Translations under genes and position numbers: made by a program
Notes under the pieces: model-generated
The model's input: the letters and a program-made list of their open reading frames with translations, nothing else
Database searches by the model: none
What the model was told of the DNA's origin: nothing
DNA from: Thermoproteota archaeon
GTDB lineage: Archaea; Thermoproteota; Thermoprotei_A; Sulfolobales; Ignisphaeraceae
DNA length: 64,000 bases
Assembly (NCBI GenBank): GCA_030550585.1
Contig: JAUQPB010000001.1
Coordinates: 124,001-188,000 of the forward strand
Direction of reading: 5' to 3'
Shown here: piece by piece, positions 17,265 through 26,356 of the stretch
Layout: each line of letters begins with the position of its first letter
Numbering within the stretch: position 1 is the first letter of the stretch

Positions 17265-18278
17265 CTATGTAGTTCTAGATCTTTTGTTTCTAGCAAAGTT
17301 CTTGACGTCTGGATTTATAGCGTTTGGAGGTTCTTCGCCTCTGAGAACGCTTATGACGTTCTCTGCAACTGCTATTGCCATGGCTTTTCTACACTCTTCT
17401 GTTAGCCATGCTATGTGGGGTGTTAGTATGGTGTTTCCAAGTTTTGTGATTTCATCGTCTGGTGGTAGTGGCTCTGCATAGAAGACGTCGAGTGCTGCTC
17501 CAGCTATTCTGCCGTTCTTCAGCGCTTTTACAAGGGCTTTGTGGTCTACTACAGCTCCTCTGGAAATGTTGACTAGGATGGCGTTTGGTTTCATTAGAGA
17601 GAATTCTCTTTCTCCTATCAACCCTCTTGTTCTATCTGTTAGGGGGACGGCCAATACTATGAAATCAGATATTTTGAGTAGCTCGTCTAGCTGTGCATAT
17701 TCTATCCCTAGCCTATTTTCGTATTCGGTCTTTCTCTCAATGTCATAGTATACCACCTTTAGTCCGAAGCCCCTAGCCCTCTCGGCTATCCTAGAACCTA
17801 TTCTGCCAAGACCCACAATACCTAGTGTCTTCCCCTTTAAGCCAAAACCAACAAGAAACCTGTTTTCAAATGGGCTCTCAAACCATTTGCCAGACCTGAC
17901 AAAGTTGTCTGCCTCACAAACCCTTCTAGCCAAGCAGAGAAGCAGTGCTATGGCGTGGTCTGCCACAGCATCGAAAAGCTCTTCAACAGGTGTTGTTGTT
18001 ACCCATATGCCAAGCCTTGTAGCAGCATCAACATCAATGTTATCATATCCAACGCCGTGCCTGGCTACAACAAGAAGCCTTTCAGAGCTCTCCAAAACCC
18101 TTCTAGTAAATGGCTCTGCACCCATAGATACAACAGCGTCAAAGTCTCTTATAGCGTTGATAACCTCATCCTCTTTTCTAAGAGGCTTTGGAGCTATAAC
18201 AACCTCGGCTACATTTCCAAGCTTTTTAATACCCTCATCATGTATAGGAGCTGTTAGTAAAACCCTGGGCCTTCTCAT
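17265..18278 (-). CDS. D-isomer-specific 2-hydroxyacid dehydrogenase
   Basis: About 337 residues. The NAD-binding motif GIVGLGRIGSRIA lies mid-protein, and the catalytic Arg, Glu and His are recognisable in NISRGAVVD, DVFYAEPLP and LTPHIAWLT. The family includes phosphoglycerate, glyoxylate and sugar-acid dehydrogenases; the substrate is not readable. ATG 18278 is preferred over a start four codons upstream. It is divergent from an HpcH/HpaI aldolase across a 70-base promoter region, which suggests joint use in 2-keto acid or sugar acid metabolism. Confidence 0.85.
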   Translation of the reverse strand: MRRPRVLLTAPIHDEGIKKLGNVAEVVIAPKPLRKEDEVINAIRDFDAVVSMGAEPFTRRVLESSERLLVVARHGVGYDNIDVDAATRLGIWVTTTPVEELFDAVADHAIALLLCLARRVCEADNFVRSGKWFESPFENRFLVGFGLKGKTLGIVGLGRIGSRIAERARGFGLKVVYYDIERKTEYENRLGIEYAQLDELLKISDFIVLAVPLTDRTRGLIGEREFSLMKPNAILVNISRGAVVDHKALVKALKNGRIAGAALDVFYAEPLPPDDEITKLGNTILTPHIAWLTEECRKAMAIAVAENVISVLRGEEPPNAINPDVKNFARNKRSRTT

Positions 18279-18350
18279 TACGAACCACAAAAAAAGTTAG
18301 CTAAGGCTATAACTTTAAATTTTTGCGATTTTTGCGAATAGCTAGAGCCC

Positions 18351-19136
18351 GTGGTGGATGAGTTGTCTAGACTGAAAAAGATGCTAAGGAATAGAGAGGT
18401 GGCGCTAGGAACTTGGATAACCATAGGGCATCCAGATGTTGTTGAAGCCATATCGACTCTTCCAATAGATTGGCTCGTATTTGATATGGAGCATGCGCCA
18501 TTAGATATCTCAACGCTAGAGATTCTTCTAATGGGTGTGAGAAACCCTGATATAGCCTCTATTGTGAGGGTCCCATGGAACGACATGGTAACGATAAAAA
18601 GGGTTTTGGATGTTGGGGCAACAGGTATTCTAGTCCCATGGGTGAATACAAGAGCAGATGCTGAAAATGTTGTTAGGTTTACTAGGTATCCCCCTGCTGG
18701 CATGCGTGGTGTGGGCCCTAGAAGAGCTGTTCTCTATGGCGCTATAAACTTCCTAGAATACTATAAGAGGTTCGAGGCAGAGGATCTTGTTGTAGCAGTC
18801 CAGATCGAGACTGAAGATGCTTTAAAAAATCTAGAGGATATTGTGAGTGTCAAAGGCATTGATGTATACTATGTTGGGCCAATGGACCTGACAACAAATC
18901 TTGGGATACCTACCGAATATGATAATCCAAAATTTGTTGAAGCTCTACATAAGGTTTTAAAAACTTGTGAAAAGTTCGATAAGGTTCCAGGTATACATGC
19001 ATTCGATGTAGACTCTGCAAAGAAGTTTATTGAAATGGGGTTCAGATTCGTGGCTTTAATGACAGATATAAGTATATTGAGAAGCTCGCTTGCAAAGACC
19101 ATAGAGCTTGTTAGACCAAGTACCAGAATGGCATAG
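18351..19136 (+). CDS. HpcH/HpaI-type class II aldolase
   Basis: 261 residues. FDMEHAPLD, IVRVPWNDM, GATGILVPWV, GMRGVGPRRA, VQIETEDAL and YYVGPMDLTTNLG align with the metal and substrate segments of 2-keto-3-deoxy aldolases of the HpaI family. These cleave 2-keto-3-deoxy sugar acids or 4-hydroxy-2-oxo acids to pyruvate and an aldehyde. GTG 18351 is followed directly by VDELSRL. A TATA-like CTTTAAAT near 18313 gives a very short leader. Confidence 0.88.
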   Translation: MVDELSRLKKMLRNREVALGTWITIGHPDVVEAISTLPIDWLVFDMEHAPLDISTLEILLMGVRNPDIASIVRVPWNDMVTIKRVLDVGATGILVPWVNTRADAENVVRFTRYPPAGMRGVGPRRAVLYGAINFLEYYKRFEAEDLVVAVQIETEDALKNLEDIVSVKGIDVYYVGPMDLTTNLGIPTEYDNPKFVEALHKVLKTCEKFDKVPGIHAFDVDSAKKFIEMGFRFVALMTDISILRSSLAKTIELVRPSTRMA

Positions 19137-19166
19137 ACAAAGGTTTTTGCGTCTGGTACATAGATC

Positions 19167-20834
19167 ATGGATGCAACATATCAGATCTTCATCCAACTTC
19201 TCCTAGGTTCTGTTCTGGGCTGGCTGTTTAGAAGTGCAGGTCAAAGCAGTTTCATCGGCTATGTTATTGGAGGTTTTGTAGCTTCTCTAATTATGCAACA
19301 AGGCTTTGGAAGCTCTTTTGCCTCTCAACTAGACTTTTTGAAGAGCCTTGGCTTAACACTCTTCTCATTTGAAATAGGGCTTTCAATAGGTATTGAAAAA
19401 CTCACCAAATCTCTAAGCAGAGTTATCGTTGTTGAAATGGTTGCATATTCCATCATATGGTTTTTAACAGCATTGCTATCTATTGAAACATCTCTAAATA
19501 CATTCGAAAGGATATTCCTGTTTCTGGTTCTAATGGACTGCTCGTCGGTGGCCATAAACCTAGTTAGTAAAATAAGTGACGATGACATAAGATCCCTAGC
19601 AATAGTACAATCAAATTTCGAGGATCTTGCCCAGTTCATAGCATTTTCAATGATCTTCACAGCTGGGATTGCAAAACCTGATCTCATAGCTATATTAACC
19701 AATGTACTTAGAGTAATAGGGTTAACAGGTCTTCTAGCATATGTTCTCAACTTAGCTATGAAGAGATTTTATAGATGGATCAATAACATGGATAATCTAT
19801 CCAGATCTCTATTGTTTCTCTCAATAGCATTGCTATACTCAACCCTTGTTCAAGGCCTTAACCTGCCCACACTATTTGGAGCGTTCATAGCTGGCATTGT
19901 GTTGTCTAGCTATGTGAGAGGTGATGAAATCAGTATCATGAGTGGTTTAAGAGAACTTGGACTCCTCCTCTACTTCTCTTCCATAGGAACGCAGATAACA
20001 GCCTCTACCTCAGCCAGTTTATCGAATATCATGACGCTTGGCTTTGTCTATGCGATCGCAGGTGTTTTTACACGATTCATATCCCTGTCCCTCGGCGCAC
20101 TATTTATTGCAGTAAGAGCTGATGCCATACCATACTATGCAGCATCTTTATCATCTATTAGCGAAACATCAATAGTATTTGCAGATACACTTATCCAACA
20201 AGGTGTTCTAAACCCAACATTCAAATCCATGACAATTACAACAGTCATCATATCGATGATCCTATCACAAATGTTATTCAGCAATGCAAGTAGATTTAGC
20301 ACAATCCTAACTGGCTTAATGCCACGAAATGTCAGAGTATTCTTCACAATGTTATCTCATCTACTTTTAGAGAGTAGTGAAACTTCCATTAAACTTGGAT
20401 CAGAATTGGTCAGGTTTTTAATACCATCACTTCTAGCCACATATATTACATACATAGCTTCTGCAATTCCAATACCAACACAAAACGTGCGTATAGGAAT
20501 GGCTGTGGCAACATCTATAATAGCATACATTGTTATTGTCATAAACTTCTATAAAACATTGAATTCGATAATAAATTTCCTAGATCTGAAATTCGAGCAG
20601 AGAATTCAAAACTGGAACGCAGTTTCATTGGCTTCGAATGCCATAACCATTGTATTGGTAGCTATATCTATAATTCTTCTCTTTAACGTAACCAATACAA
20701 TGTTATCCGAAGACTTTGTCCAATCATCTTTTCACAGATATCTAGCGGCATTGATTCATGTAATTACATTTGTCTTGTTATTCTACCTAATTATAACGAG
20801 AATTAGGGTGAAAATACAAAAATCACGGAATTAG
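19167..20834 (+). CDS. Kef-type cation:proton antiporter (CPA2)
   Basis: 555 residues, mostly hydrophobic, with about 12-14 membrane segments. The N-terminus SVLGWLFRSAGQSSFIGYVIGG and SLGLTLFSFEIGLSI match the Na+/H+ exchanger domain of the Kef/CPA2 group; a further helix pair is near LFGAFIAGIVLSS. No TrkA-N domain is attached. A C-terminal membrane extension of about 150 residues follows the exchanger domain. Confidence 0.82.
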   Translation: MDATYQIFIQLLLGSVLGWLFRSAGQSSFIGYVIGGFVASLIMQQGFGSSFASQLDFLKSLGLTLFSFEIGLSIGIEKLTKSLSRVIVVEMVAYSIIWFLTALLSIETSLNTFERIFLFLVLMDCSSVAINLVSKISDDDIRSLAIVQSNFEDLAQFIAFSMIFTAGIAKPDLIAILTNVLRVIGLTGLLAYVLNLAMKRFYRWINNMDNLSRSLLFLSIALLYSTLVQGLNLPTLFGAFIAGIVLSSYVRGDEISIMSGLRELGLLLYFSSIGTQITASTSASLSNIMTLGFVYAIAGVFTRFISLSLGALFIAVRADAIPYYAASLSSISETSIVFADTLIQQGVLNPTFKSMTITTVIISMILSQMLFSNASRFSTILTGLMPRNVRVFFTMLSHLLLESSETSIKLGSELVRFLIPSLLATYITYIASAIPIPTQNVRIGMAVATSIIAYIVIVINFYKTLNSIINFLDLKFEQRIQNWNAVSLASNAITIVLVAISIILLFNVTNTMLSEDFVQSSFHRYLAALIHVITFVLLFYLIITRIRVKIQKSRN

Positions 20835-20848
20835 ATGTCTATGCTCAA

Positions 20849-21403
20849 CTACATTTTCTCAGATTCCTCAACAATTTTCTTAATCTGTGAAACATTCTCA
20901 GCAATTCTCTCTATGTTTACACCAATTGATTTTAGACGAGATCTCAAATCCTCTACCTTGCTTTTCAACATGGCGTTTTCTCTCTTTAGCTCCTCAACCT
21001 CTTTACTAAGCTTCTCAACTTCCTCAGGTTTTGCAGATTCTACAACAGGTATTGAGAGCTTTAGCTCACCTTTTACAAGCATTTCATAGGTTTCCTTGAC
21101 CAGCTTACCGGCCTTTGTCTCTCCCCTCAAATGTTTTCTAATTGTTGCCTCTGTTCTCCCCAGCTCTTCAGCTATTCTACTTATTGGGTAGCCCGCTTTA
21201 TCCATTGCTAGAGCTGCTGCTGCAACCGCTAGGCTGTCTAACCATGTGGTGAACTCTTCGCTAGATAGAATTGTTTGAACAACATCTGATCTGAACATAG
21301 TGCCTATTATTAATGCTGTTTCGAGTTGCTTTATCTCTCTTCTTGACAGCGGTGTCACAGGTATTTCAATGGGTATGGAAATTTCTTTGACTGGTAAAGA
21401 CAT
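20849..21403 (-). CDS. Predicted transcriptional regulator of ribonucleotide reductase, HTH plus coiled coil
   Basis: About 184 residues. A helix-turn-helix is visible at about residues 75-95 (ISRIAEELGRTEATIRKHL). A long coiled coil follows (EEVEKLSKEVEELKRENAML onward), fit for dimerisation. ATG 21403 is chosen because the longer frame runs into the nrdD stop. It lies just downstream of nrdD in the same direction, a linkage seen in other crenarchaea, so control of nrdD is the simplest inference. Confidence 0.65.
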   Translation of the reverse strand: MSLPVKEISIPIEIPVTPLSRREIKQLETALIIGTMFRSDVVQTILSSEEFTTWLDSLAVAAAALAMDKAGYPISRIAEELGRTEATIRKHLRGETKAGKLVKETYEMLVKGELKLSIPVVESAKPEEVEKLSKEVEELKRENAMLKSKVEDLRSRLKSIGVNIERIAENVSQIKKIVEESEKM

Positions 21404-21449
21404 GCTGTTCCCACTATAGAGTAATTCTTGGTATATAGAATTAAAAGTT

Positions 21450-23333
21450 TTAGAGCATTTCAATGATTTCTCTGGACATGTCTCTCCTAGTGTTGAATTC
21501 TGCTATTCTTCCGCTGTTCCACGCTTTCACAGGTCTGTAGTAACCCACTATTCTGCTCCACATGTCAAGTGGTTTTCCGCAGCTTGGGCATTTCGATGCT
21601 CTTCCAACTGTTCTGTAGCCGCAGGATGGGCAGACAGCGACTGTTGGTGTTATAGACATGTATACTATGTCCGTGTCTCTAAGTGTTCTAGTCACAAACT
21701 TTGCTACTGCTTCTGGCGGTAGCTCTCTATCAACGAATATGTGCTTTATTACACCGCCTGTGAACAGCTTTTGGCACTTGGACTCTATCTCAAGCTGCCA
21801 CCTCAGATGGAGTGTTGTGTATGGCGGTGTGAGCTGGTTTGTGTAGAACGGTGCCTTCCTCCCATCCACTTCGCCAACTGGTATGTATGCCGATAGGTCT
21901 TCTGATGTGCTGAGACTCTTTGCAAACTCTATGTCTTTCCACGCCAGTTTGACTCCAAGCGTCTCCCCCGGAACCTCCTCCACGTTGTACAGGACGTTGT
22001 CCTCCTCCTCAAACTCCGAAAGCCTCTTGCTGATGTAGCTCAGAACATCTGTGTACAGCTTGACTATCTTCGGTATGTCGCTTGGCTGTGCATTGAACCA
22101 GAAGAACGGGTCTCCAAGCATTATAGAGACATATTCAGCCATTCCAATGACCCCCACTGTGTTGTAGTAGAATTTGAATGGGTCTACAGGGTCTATATAC
22201 TCTCTCGTCATTGGATACATACCCATTGCAAAGAGCTTTTGGTACCTCGCCCTAAACCACATTAGAGTTGCCCTAGAGATCTCTAGAAGCTGGTCGAGTT
22301 TGTCAAGCATCTTAGAGTCGTCGGATGTCCTAGCAATCATTGCGAGTCTAGGCAGGTTGATGACAACAACGTTTACAGAGCCTACAGATGGTGGCATGTC
22401 CCAGACCCCCTTCGCCTGGTGAAGAACCTCTCTAACCCTGCCCATGTCCGATAGAAGCCTGCAGCAGAAGCTGAATATGTCCTCAGCCTTGGTGTTGTAG
22501 CCGTTTAGGAAGTACATCTGACCTGTTTTAGCAACCATTGACCAGTAGGCTCTCCAAAGCTCTGGGTCGCTCTCAAGAATCTTCTCCATATCCTTATTCA
22601 TAATGGTTGTCGGTATTGGGAATGTGAATGGCTGGTGAACAGCATCGCCCTCAGCAAAAACCTCTGCAAAAGCCTTTACAACCAGCTTAGCCTCATCCAA
22701 AAAGCTCTCATAGGTTTCTGGAGACGACAGTCTGAACCTCTGCCCAGATGATGAAACCGGCTGCCTCACATAGAACCTGTTGCTAGCAGCAAAGACAATG
22801 TTTGAGAAGGGGCTCTGACCACTCTTCAGCGGATAGTTCAAATTGAATATGAACCTCTGGATGTTCTGCCTTACCAATTTGTAGTCCAAGCCATCCCCTC
22901 TTATGAATGGCGATAACACAACGTCTATGCCGTAGAGGCCGACAGCGCCTGTCCTCTCCTGGCTGAAGATATAAACAGCGTTTACAAGCTGGTCAACAGC
23001 AGAGTCTAGGTGTTTTGGAGGCTTTGAAACGACCGTGGGGGTTCTAAGACCCTTTTCAAGAATCGGTCTAGAATCGAGGCCTCCGCAATAAGGTCTTATA
23101 ATTGAGCCATCCCTAAGCTTGTAGATATATATCCAGCCCTCTTCATGTAGAATCAGAGATGACCTGGGAAGAATCCCAGTAGCCTCCTCATAGATTGCAG
23201 AACCTAGTACATGGGCCATTAAACCAGATATTGATACAGGCACATTCGCGTTGTCTCTAACAGCCCACTCCGAACCATTTAAATATTCCTCTATTAGAGA
23301 CTGTCTAGACAATTCAATACACCTTAGCAACAC
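21450..23333 (-). CDS. nrdD: Anaerobic ribonucleoside-triphosphate reductase
   Basis: 627 residues. It makes deoxynucleotides by glycyl-radical chemistry. Near the C-terminus are the zinc site CPSCGYRTVGRASKCPSCGK and the radical loop SRIVGYYRPVKAWN, with the Gly of GYY. An N-terminal ATP-cone is not evident, so allosteric control may differ from the E. coli type. The activating enzyme NrdG is not in the window. Confidence 0.93.
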   Translation of the reverse strand: MLLRCIELSRQSLIEEYLNGSEWAVRDNANVPVSISGLMAHVLGSAIYEEATGILPRSSLILHEEGWIYIYKLRDGSIIRPYCGGLDSRPILEKGLRTPTVVSKPPKHLDSAVDQLVNAVYIFSQERTGAVGLYGIDVVLSPFIRGDGLDYKLVRQNIQRFIFNLNYPLKSGQSPFSNIVFAASNRFYVRQPVSSSGQRFRLSSPETYESFLDEAKLVVKAFAEVFAEGDAVHQPFTFPIPTTIMNKDMEKILESDPELWRAYWSMVAKTGQMYFLNGYNTKAEDIFSFCCRLLSDMGRVREVLHQAKGVWDMPPSVGSVNVVVINLPRLAMIARTSDDSKMLDKLDQLLEISRATLMWFRARYQKLFAMGMYPMTREYIDPVDPFKFYYNTVGVIGMAEYVSIMLGDPFFWFNAQPSDIPKIVKLYTDVLSYISKRLSEFEEEDNVLYNVEEVPGETLGVKLAWKDIEFAKSLSTSEDLSAYIPVGEVDGRKAPFYTNQLTPPYTTLHLRWQLEIESKCQKLFTGGVIKHIFVDRELPPEAVAKFVTRTLRDTDIVYMSITPTVAVCPSCGYRTVGRASKCPSCGKPLDMWSRIVGYYRPVKAWNSGRIAEFNTRRDMSREIIEML

Positions 23334-23535
23334 TTATTTTTTGTTTGTACACATTTTGATTCACACACATAATCATTCCTCTACTGCTTTCAACATAGCC
23401 ATAGTAATATCCTAGTATTATAGGGGTTGAGAGGGATTATATTCAAAGAGAGTTTACCGAATCTGTAATTTGCTCCAAAACCGGGCAATCAAGCTCTGTA
23501 TAGCCTTCTACAATTTGCTATAATGCTGTGAGCTT

Positions 23536-24081
23536 CTAGCCGTGTTTTGCAAGACCCCCCTTCTTATTCTCTTCACTACAAATCTCTTTTGAAACAGACT
23601 CTACGAGATCTTGCGGCTCATCAAAGATCTTTATTTCTGCCAAGGCTCTTCTGTCTATATACGGTGCTAGAAGCTCTATTTTATCGCTTGAAAGCCCTGA
23701 TTTCAGAACATATACGGGCTTCCCCTCTGTGTAACTGGTTACTATCTCTTGTATTGTGCCGCCTTCCCCACCTAGAGCTATTAATGCATCACATGATCTA
23801 ACCATAAACACGCTTCTAACTCTATAGTCAGCGCCAGGCTTGATCACAATAGCTTCTTCTGGGAACTTCGTATCTTCTCCCGCAATCGGAGACACTATAA
23901 CAACCGGAAGACCTAGAGCAATAGCCCTGTCGACAACGTGTTTCATAAGCCCCCAGTAACCGCCAATAATAATAGCCAACCTGCTACACGTCTCTTTTAA
24001 AAGGTCGACAACCCTGATAGCTCTTAGAACAACTTCTTGGCTAGGTTCTTCACTATAGGCTGCAAAACATATTTGCTTCAT
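23536..24081 (-). CDS. LOG/TIGR00725-like nucleotide-binding protein
   Basis: 181 residues of the SLOG Rossmann-like fold. IIIGGYWGLMKHVVDRAI and LIALGGEGGTIQEI correspond to the GG.GLM and GG.GT..E motifs. Relatives include LOG phosphoribohydrolases and DprA-like sensors; the substrate here is unknown. It stands alone, with about 150-200 bases of apparently empty DNA on either side. Confidence 0.75.
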   Translation of the reverse strand: MKQICFAAYSEEPSQEVVLRAIRVVDLLKETCSRLAIIIGGYWGLMKHVVDRAIALGLPVVIVSPIAGEDTKFPEEAIVIKPGADYRVRSVFMVRSCDALIALGGEGGTIQEIVTSYTEGKPVYVLKSGLSSDKIELLAPYIDRRALAEIKIFDEPQDLVESVSKEICSEENKKGGLAKHG

Positions 24082-24235
24082 ATTATCAAACCTCTACCAA
24101 CACAAAAACTTTGGCAACAGAGTTTAGAAGAGTTAGAAAGGTCTTCGCCGCTAAAAAACATTCTGCATTTCTATCATTTTGTTGAGTATGTCCTACCAAA
24201 GCATAGAGTACAGTTCTTTAGCATGAATATAAATC

Positions 24236-24445
24236 CTACATGTATCCCTCCTTTATCTCCTTCCTAATTTTGTGTATGACTGCATATATGCCTAAGACGG
24301 TTATGACCATCAATATTGCCGTCATTTGCAACATAAAGCCAAAGTCTCCTTTGGACATATAGTACCATATGACAAAGATTTCTAGAAGAAGTGCCCATAC
24401 CAAAACAGTTAAAAAATATCTTTGTTGCTCTGCAGCTATACTCAT
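24236..24445 (-). CDS. Small membrane protein (69 residues) in ABC transporter operon
   Basis: Two membrane helices, FLTVLVWALLLEIFVIWYYM and MTAILMVITVLGIYAVI, then a basic tail. ATG 24445 overlaps the upstream ATPase stop codon by one base (TAATG), strong evidence that the gene is real and co-translated. Not recognised; perhaps an accessory membrane component of the peptide transporter. Confidence 0.65.
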   Translation of the reverse strand: MSIAAEQQRYFLTVLVWALLLEIFVIWYYMSKGDFGFMLQMTAILMVITVLGIYAVIHKIRKEIKEGYM

Positions 24446-25251
24446 TACTCCCACGTCCATTTCCTATACAATGTGGGGACGCTTTCAAGCAGACGCTTGG
24501 TGTATTCGTGCTTCGGGTTTTTAAGTAGTTCGTCAGGAGGCCCCATGTCAACTATTTTGCCTTTGTACATGACGAAGATTCTGTCTGACACATAGTATGC
24601 CAATCCCATGTCATGGGTTATGAATATTGTTGATGTTCTGTAATCTTCTCGCAAGTCGATGAAAAGCTTTATTATGGCTCCTCTCATGGATGCGTCTATC
24701 ATGGAAACAGGTTCATCGGCTATGATAAGCTTTGGTTTTAGCAGCCAACATCTTGCAATCATGATTCTTTGTCTCTGCCCTCCAGATAGTTGGTGAGGAT
24801 ATTTTCCGAGAACATCCTCTGGAACTAGACCAACATATGATAGTGCTTCTCTTATTAGTTTCCTGCCCTCATTAGATGACGGATCTATGCCTATAAGTTC
24901 CAGCGCCTGGTTAAGAACCCTGTCAATTGTGTAGACAGGGTTGTAGCTTGCGTATGGGTCTTGGAAAACTGCGTGCACGTTTCTCCAATACATTTTTAAT
25001 TCTTCTTTAGAGCGTATAGCCCTCCAAATATCCTTTCCATTGAATTTTATAACTCCACTTGTTGGGGGAAGCAATCTTAGTATCATCTTAGCTGTTGTTG
25101 TTTTCCCCGATCCACTCTCTCCTACGAGTGATATCACCTCCCCTTCTTTAACATCAAATGAAACGTTGTCGACGGCTACAATCCTTCTCTTTCTTACGAA
25201 TCCTGCTTCATATATTTTTGTCAGGTTTTTTACTTCTAGAATTGTGCTCAT
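24445..25251 (-). CDS. Oligopeptide ABC transporter ATP-binding protein (DppF/OppF type)
   Basis: 268 residues. Walker A GESGSGKTT, signature LSGGQRQRI, Walker B KLIIADEPVSMID and the switch His in IFITHDMG are intact. NVHAVFQDPYASYNPVYTI is typical of the peptide/nickel group. Paired with the DppD-like gene 11 bases upstream. No permease or binding-protein genes are adjacent. Confidence 0.9.
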   Translation of the reverse strand: MSTILEVKNLTKIYEAGFVRKRRIVAVDNVSFDVKEGEVISLVGESGSGKTTTAKMILRLLPPTSGVIKFNGKDIWRAIRSKEELKMYWRNVHAVFQDPYASYNPVYTIDRVLNQALELIGIDPSSNEGRKLIREALSYVGLVPEDVLGKYPHQLSGGQRQRIMIARCWLLKPKLIIADEPVSMIDASMRGAIIKLFIDLREDYRTSTIFITHDMGLAYYVSDRIFVMYKGKIVDMGPPDELLKNPKHEYTKRLLESVPTLYRKWTWE

Positions 25252-25262
25252 GTGGTCTCACC

Positions 25263-26267
25263 TCACTTTTTTGCATAAAGCCAGCATGCAACAAAACGCC
25301 CCTTCTCAACCTCTATCATAGGCGGCTCCTCCCTCCTACAAACATCCATTGCATATGGGCACCTAGGGTGGAACCTACAGCCTAAGGGTGGGTTAGACAG
25401 ATCTGGTGGTTGTCCTGGGATATATTTCAACCCTCGTTTTCTCACCTCCTCTTCTGGCGTTAGGACAGAGCCCATTAACCCATCTGTGTATGGGTGAAGA
25501 GGCTTCCCTATAACATCTTCGATTGGCCCATCCTCAACTATTTTACCAGCATACATAACAACTATCCTGGTTGCTAACTGCCTTACGGTTGCAATATCAT
25601 GTGTTATGAATATGATGCTTTTTATAATATTCTTTTTGTATACATCCAAAAAGGTCTTTAAAACCATCTTTTGTGTAACAACATCAAGTGCTGATGTGGG
25701 CTCGTCGGCTATGAGAAGCCTTGGATTCAGAAGAGTTGCTATTGCTATCACGGCCCTCTGTCTCATACCACCCGACAATTCAAATGGGTACATGTTTATA
25801 GCCATTTCAGGTAATCCCAGCTCCTTGAATCTCTTTAAAGCAAGTCCAATGACCTCATCTTCATCTGCATTAGGATCATGGGATTTTACAACATCTAAAA
25901 TTATCCTTCTAATTCTTAGTGTAGGCATTAGAGCGTTTAAGGCTGCTTGTGGTATGACGGCTATCTCTCTTCCCCACACCCTCTCTTTCAAAAAGTCTCT
26001 GCCAAGCTTTTGAAGTTCTAAAACACCGTCCTGGGCATATAGCTTTACGGATCCACCAGCAAAAAACAGTGGAGGTCTAATATTCATCATAATAACATTC
26101 GCAAGCGTTGATTTGCCACATCCACTCTCTCCAACAATACCAACAATCTCACCTTCAAACACCTTGAGAGATACTCCATCAACAGCTCTGATAATTCTTT
26201 GAATAGGTCCTATGACTTGTCTGTAATATGCCCTCACATCGCTTAACTCCATTAGTGGTTTACTCAT
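25263..26267 (-). CDS. Oligopeptide ABC transporter ATP-binding protein (DppD/OppD type)
   Basis: 334 residues. Walker A GESGCGKST, signature ELSGGMRQRAVIA, Walker B LIADEPTSALD. The C-terminal oligopeptide extension has GCRFHPRCPYAMDVCRREEP with the cysteines that in some homologs bind an iron-sulfur cluster. The N-terminal ATG 26267 has an AT-rich promoter region upstream (26280-26330). Confidence 0.92.
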   Translation of the reverse strand: MSKPLMELSDVRAYYRQVIGPIQRIIRAVDGVSLKVFEGEIVGIVGESGCGKSTLANVIMMNIRPPLFFAGGSVKLYAQDGVLELQKLGRDFLKERVWGREIAVIPQAALNALMPTLRIRRIILDVVKSHDPNADEDEVIGLALKRFKELGLPEMAINMYPFELSGGMRQRAVIAIATLLNPRLLIADEPTSALDVVTQKMVLKTFLDVYKKNIIKSIIFITHDIATVRQLATRIVVMYAGKIVEDGPIEDVIGKPLHPYTDGLMGSVLTPEEEVRKRGLKYIPGQPPDLSNPPLGCRFHPRCPYAMDVCRREEPPMIEVEKGRFVACWLYAKK

Positions 26268-26356
26268 AAACTACACCATAAAATCTGTTTAACAAGTTTG
26301 TATATAAAGTTTTAAGAGGTTATACAAATTAAGTGCTTCATACCCTTTCATCTTTT

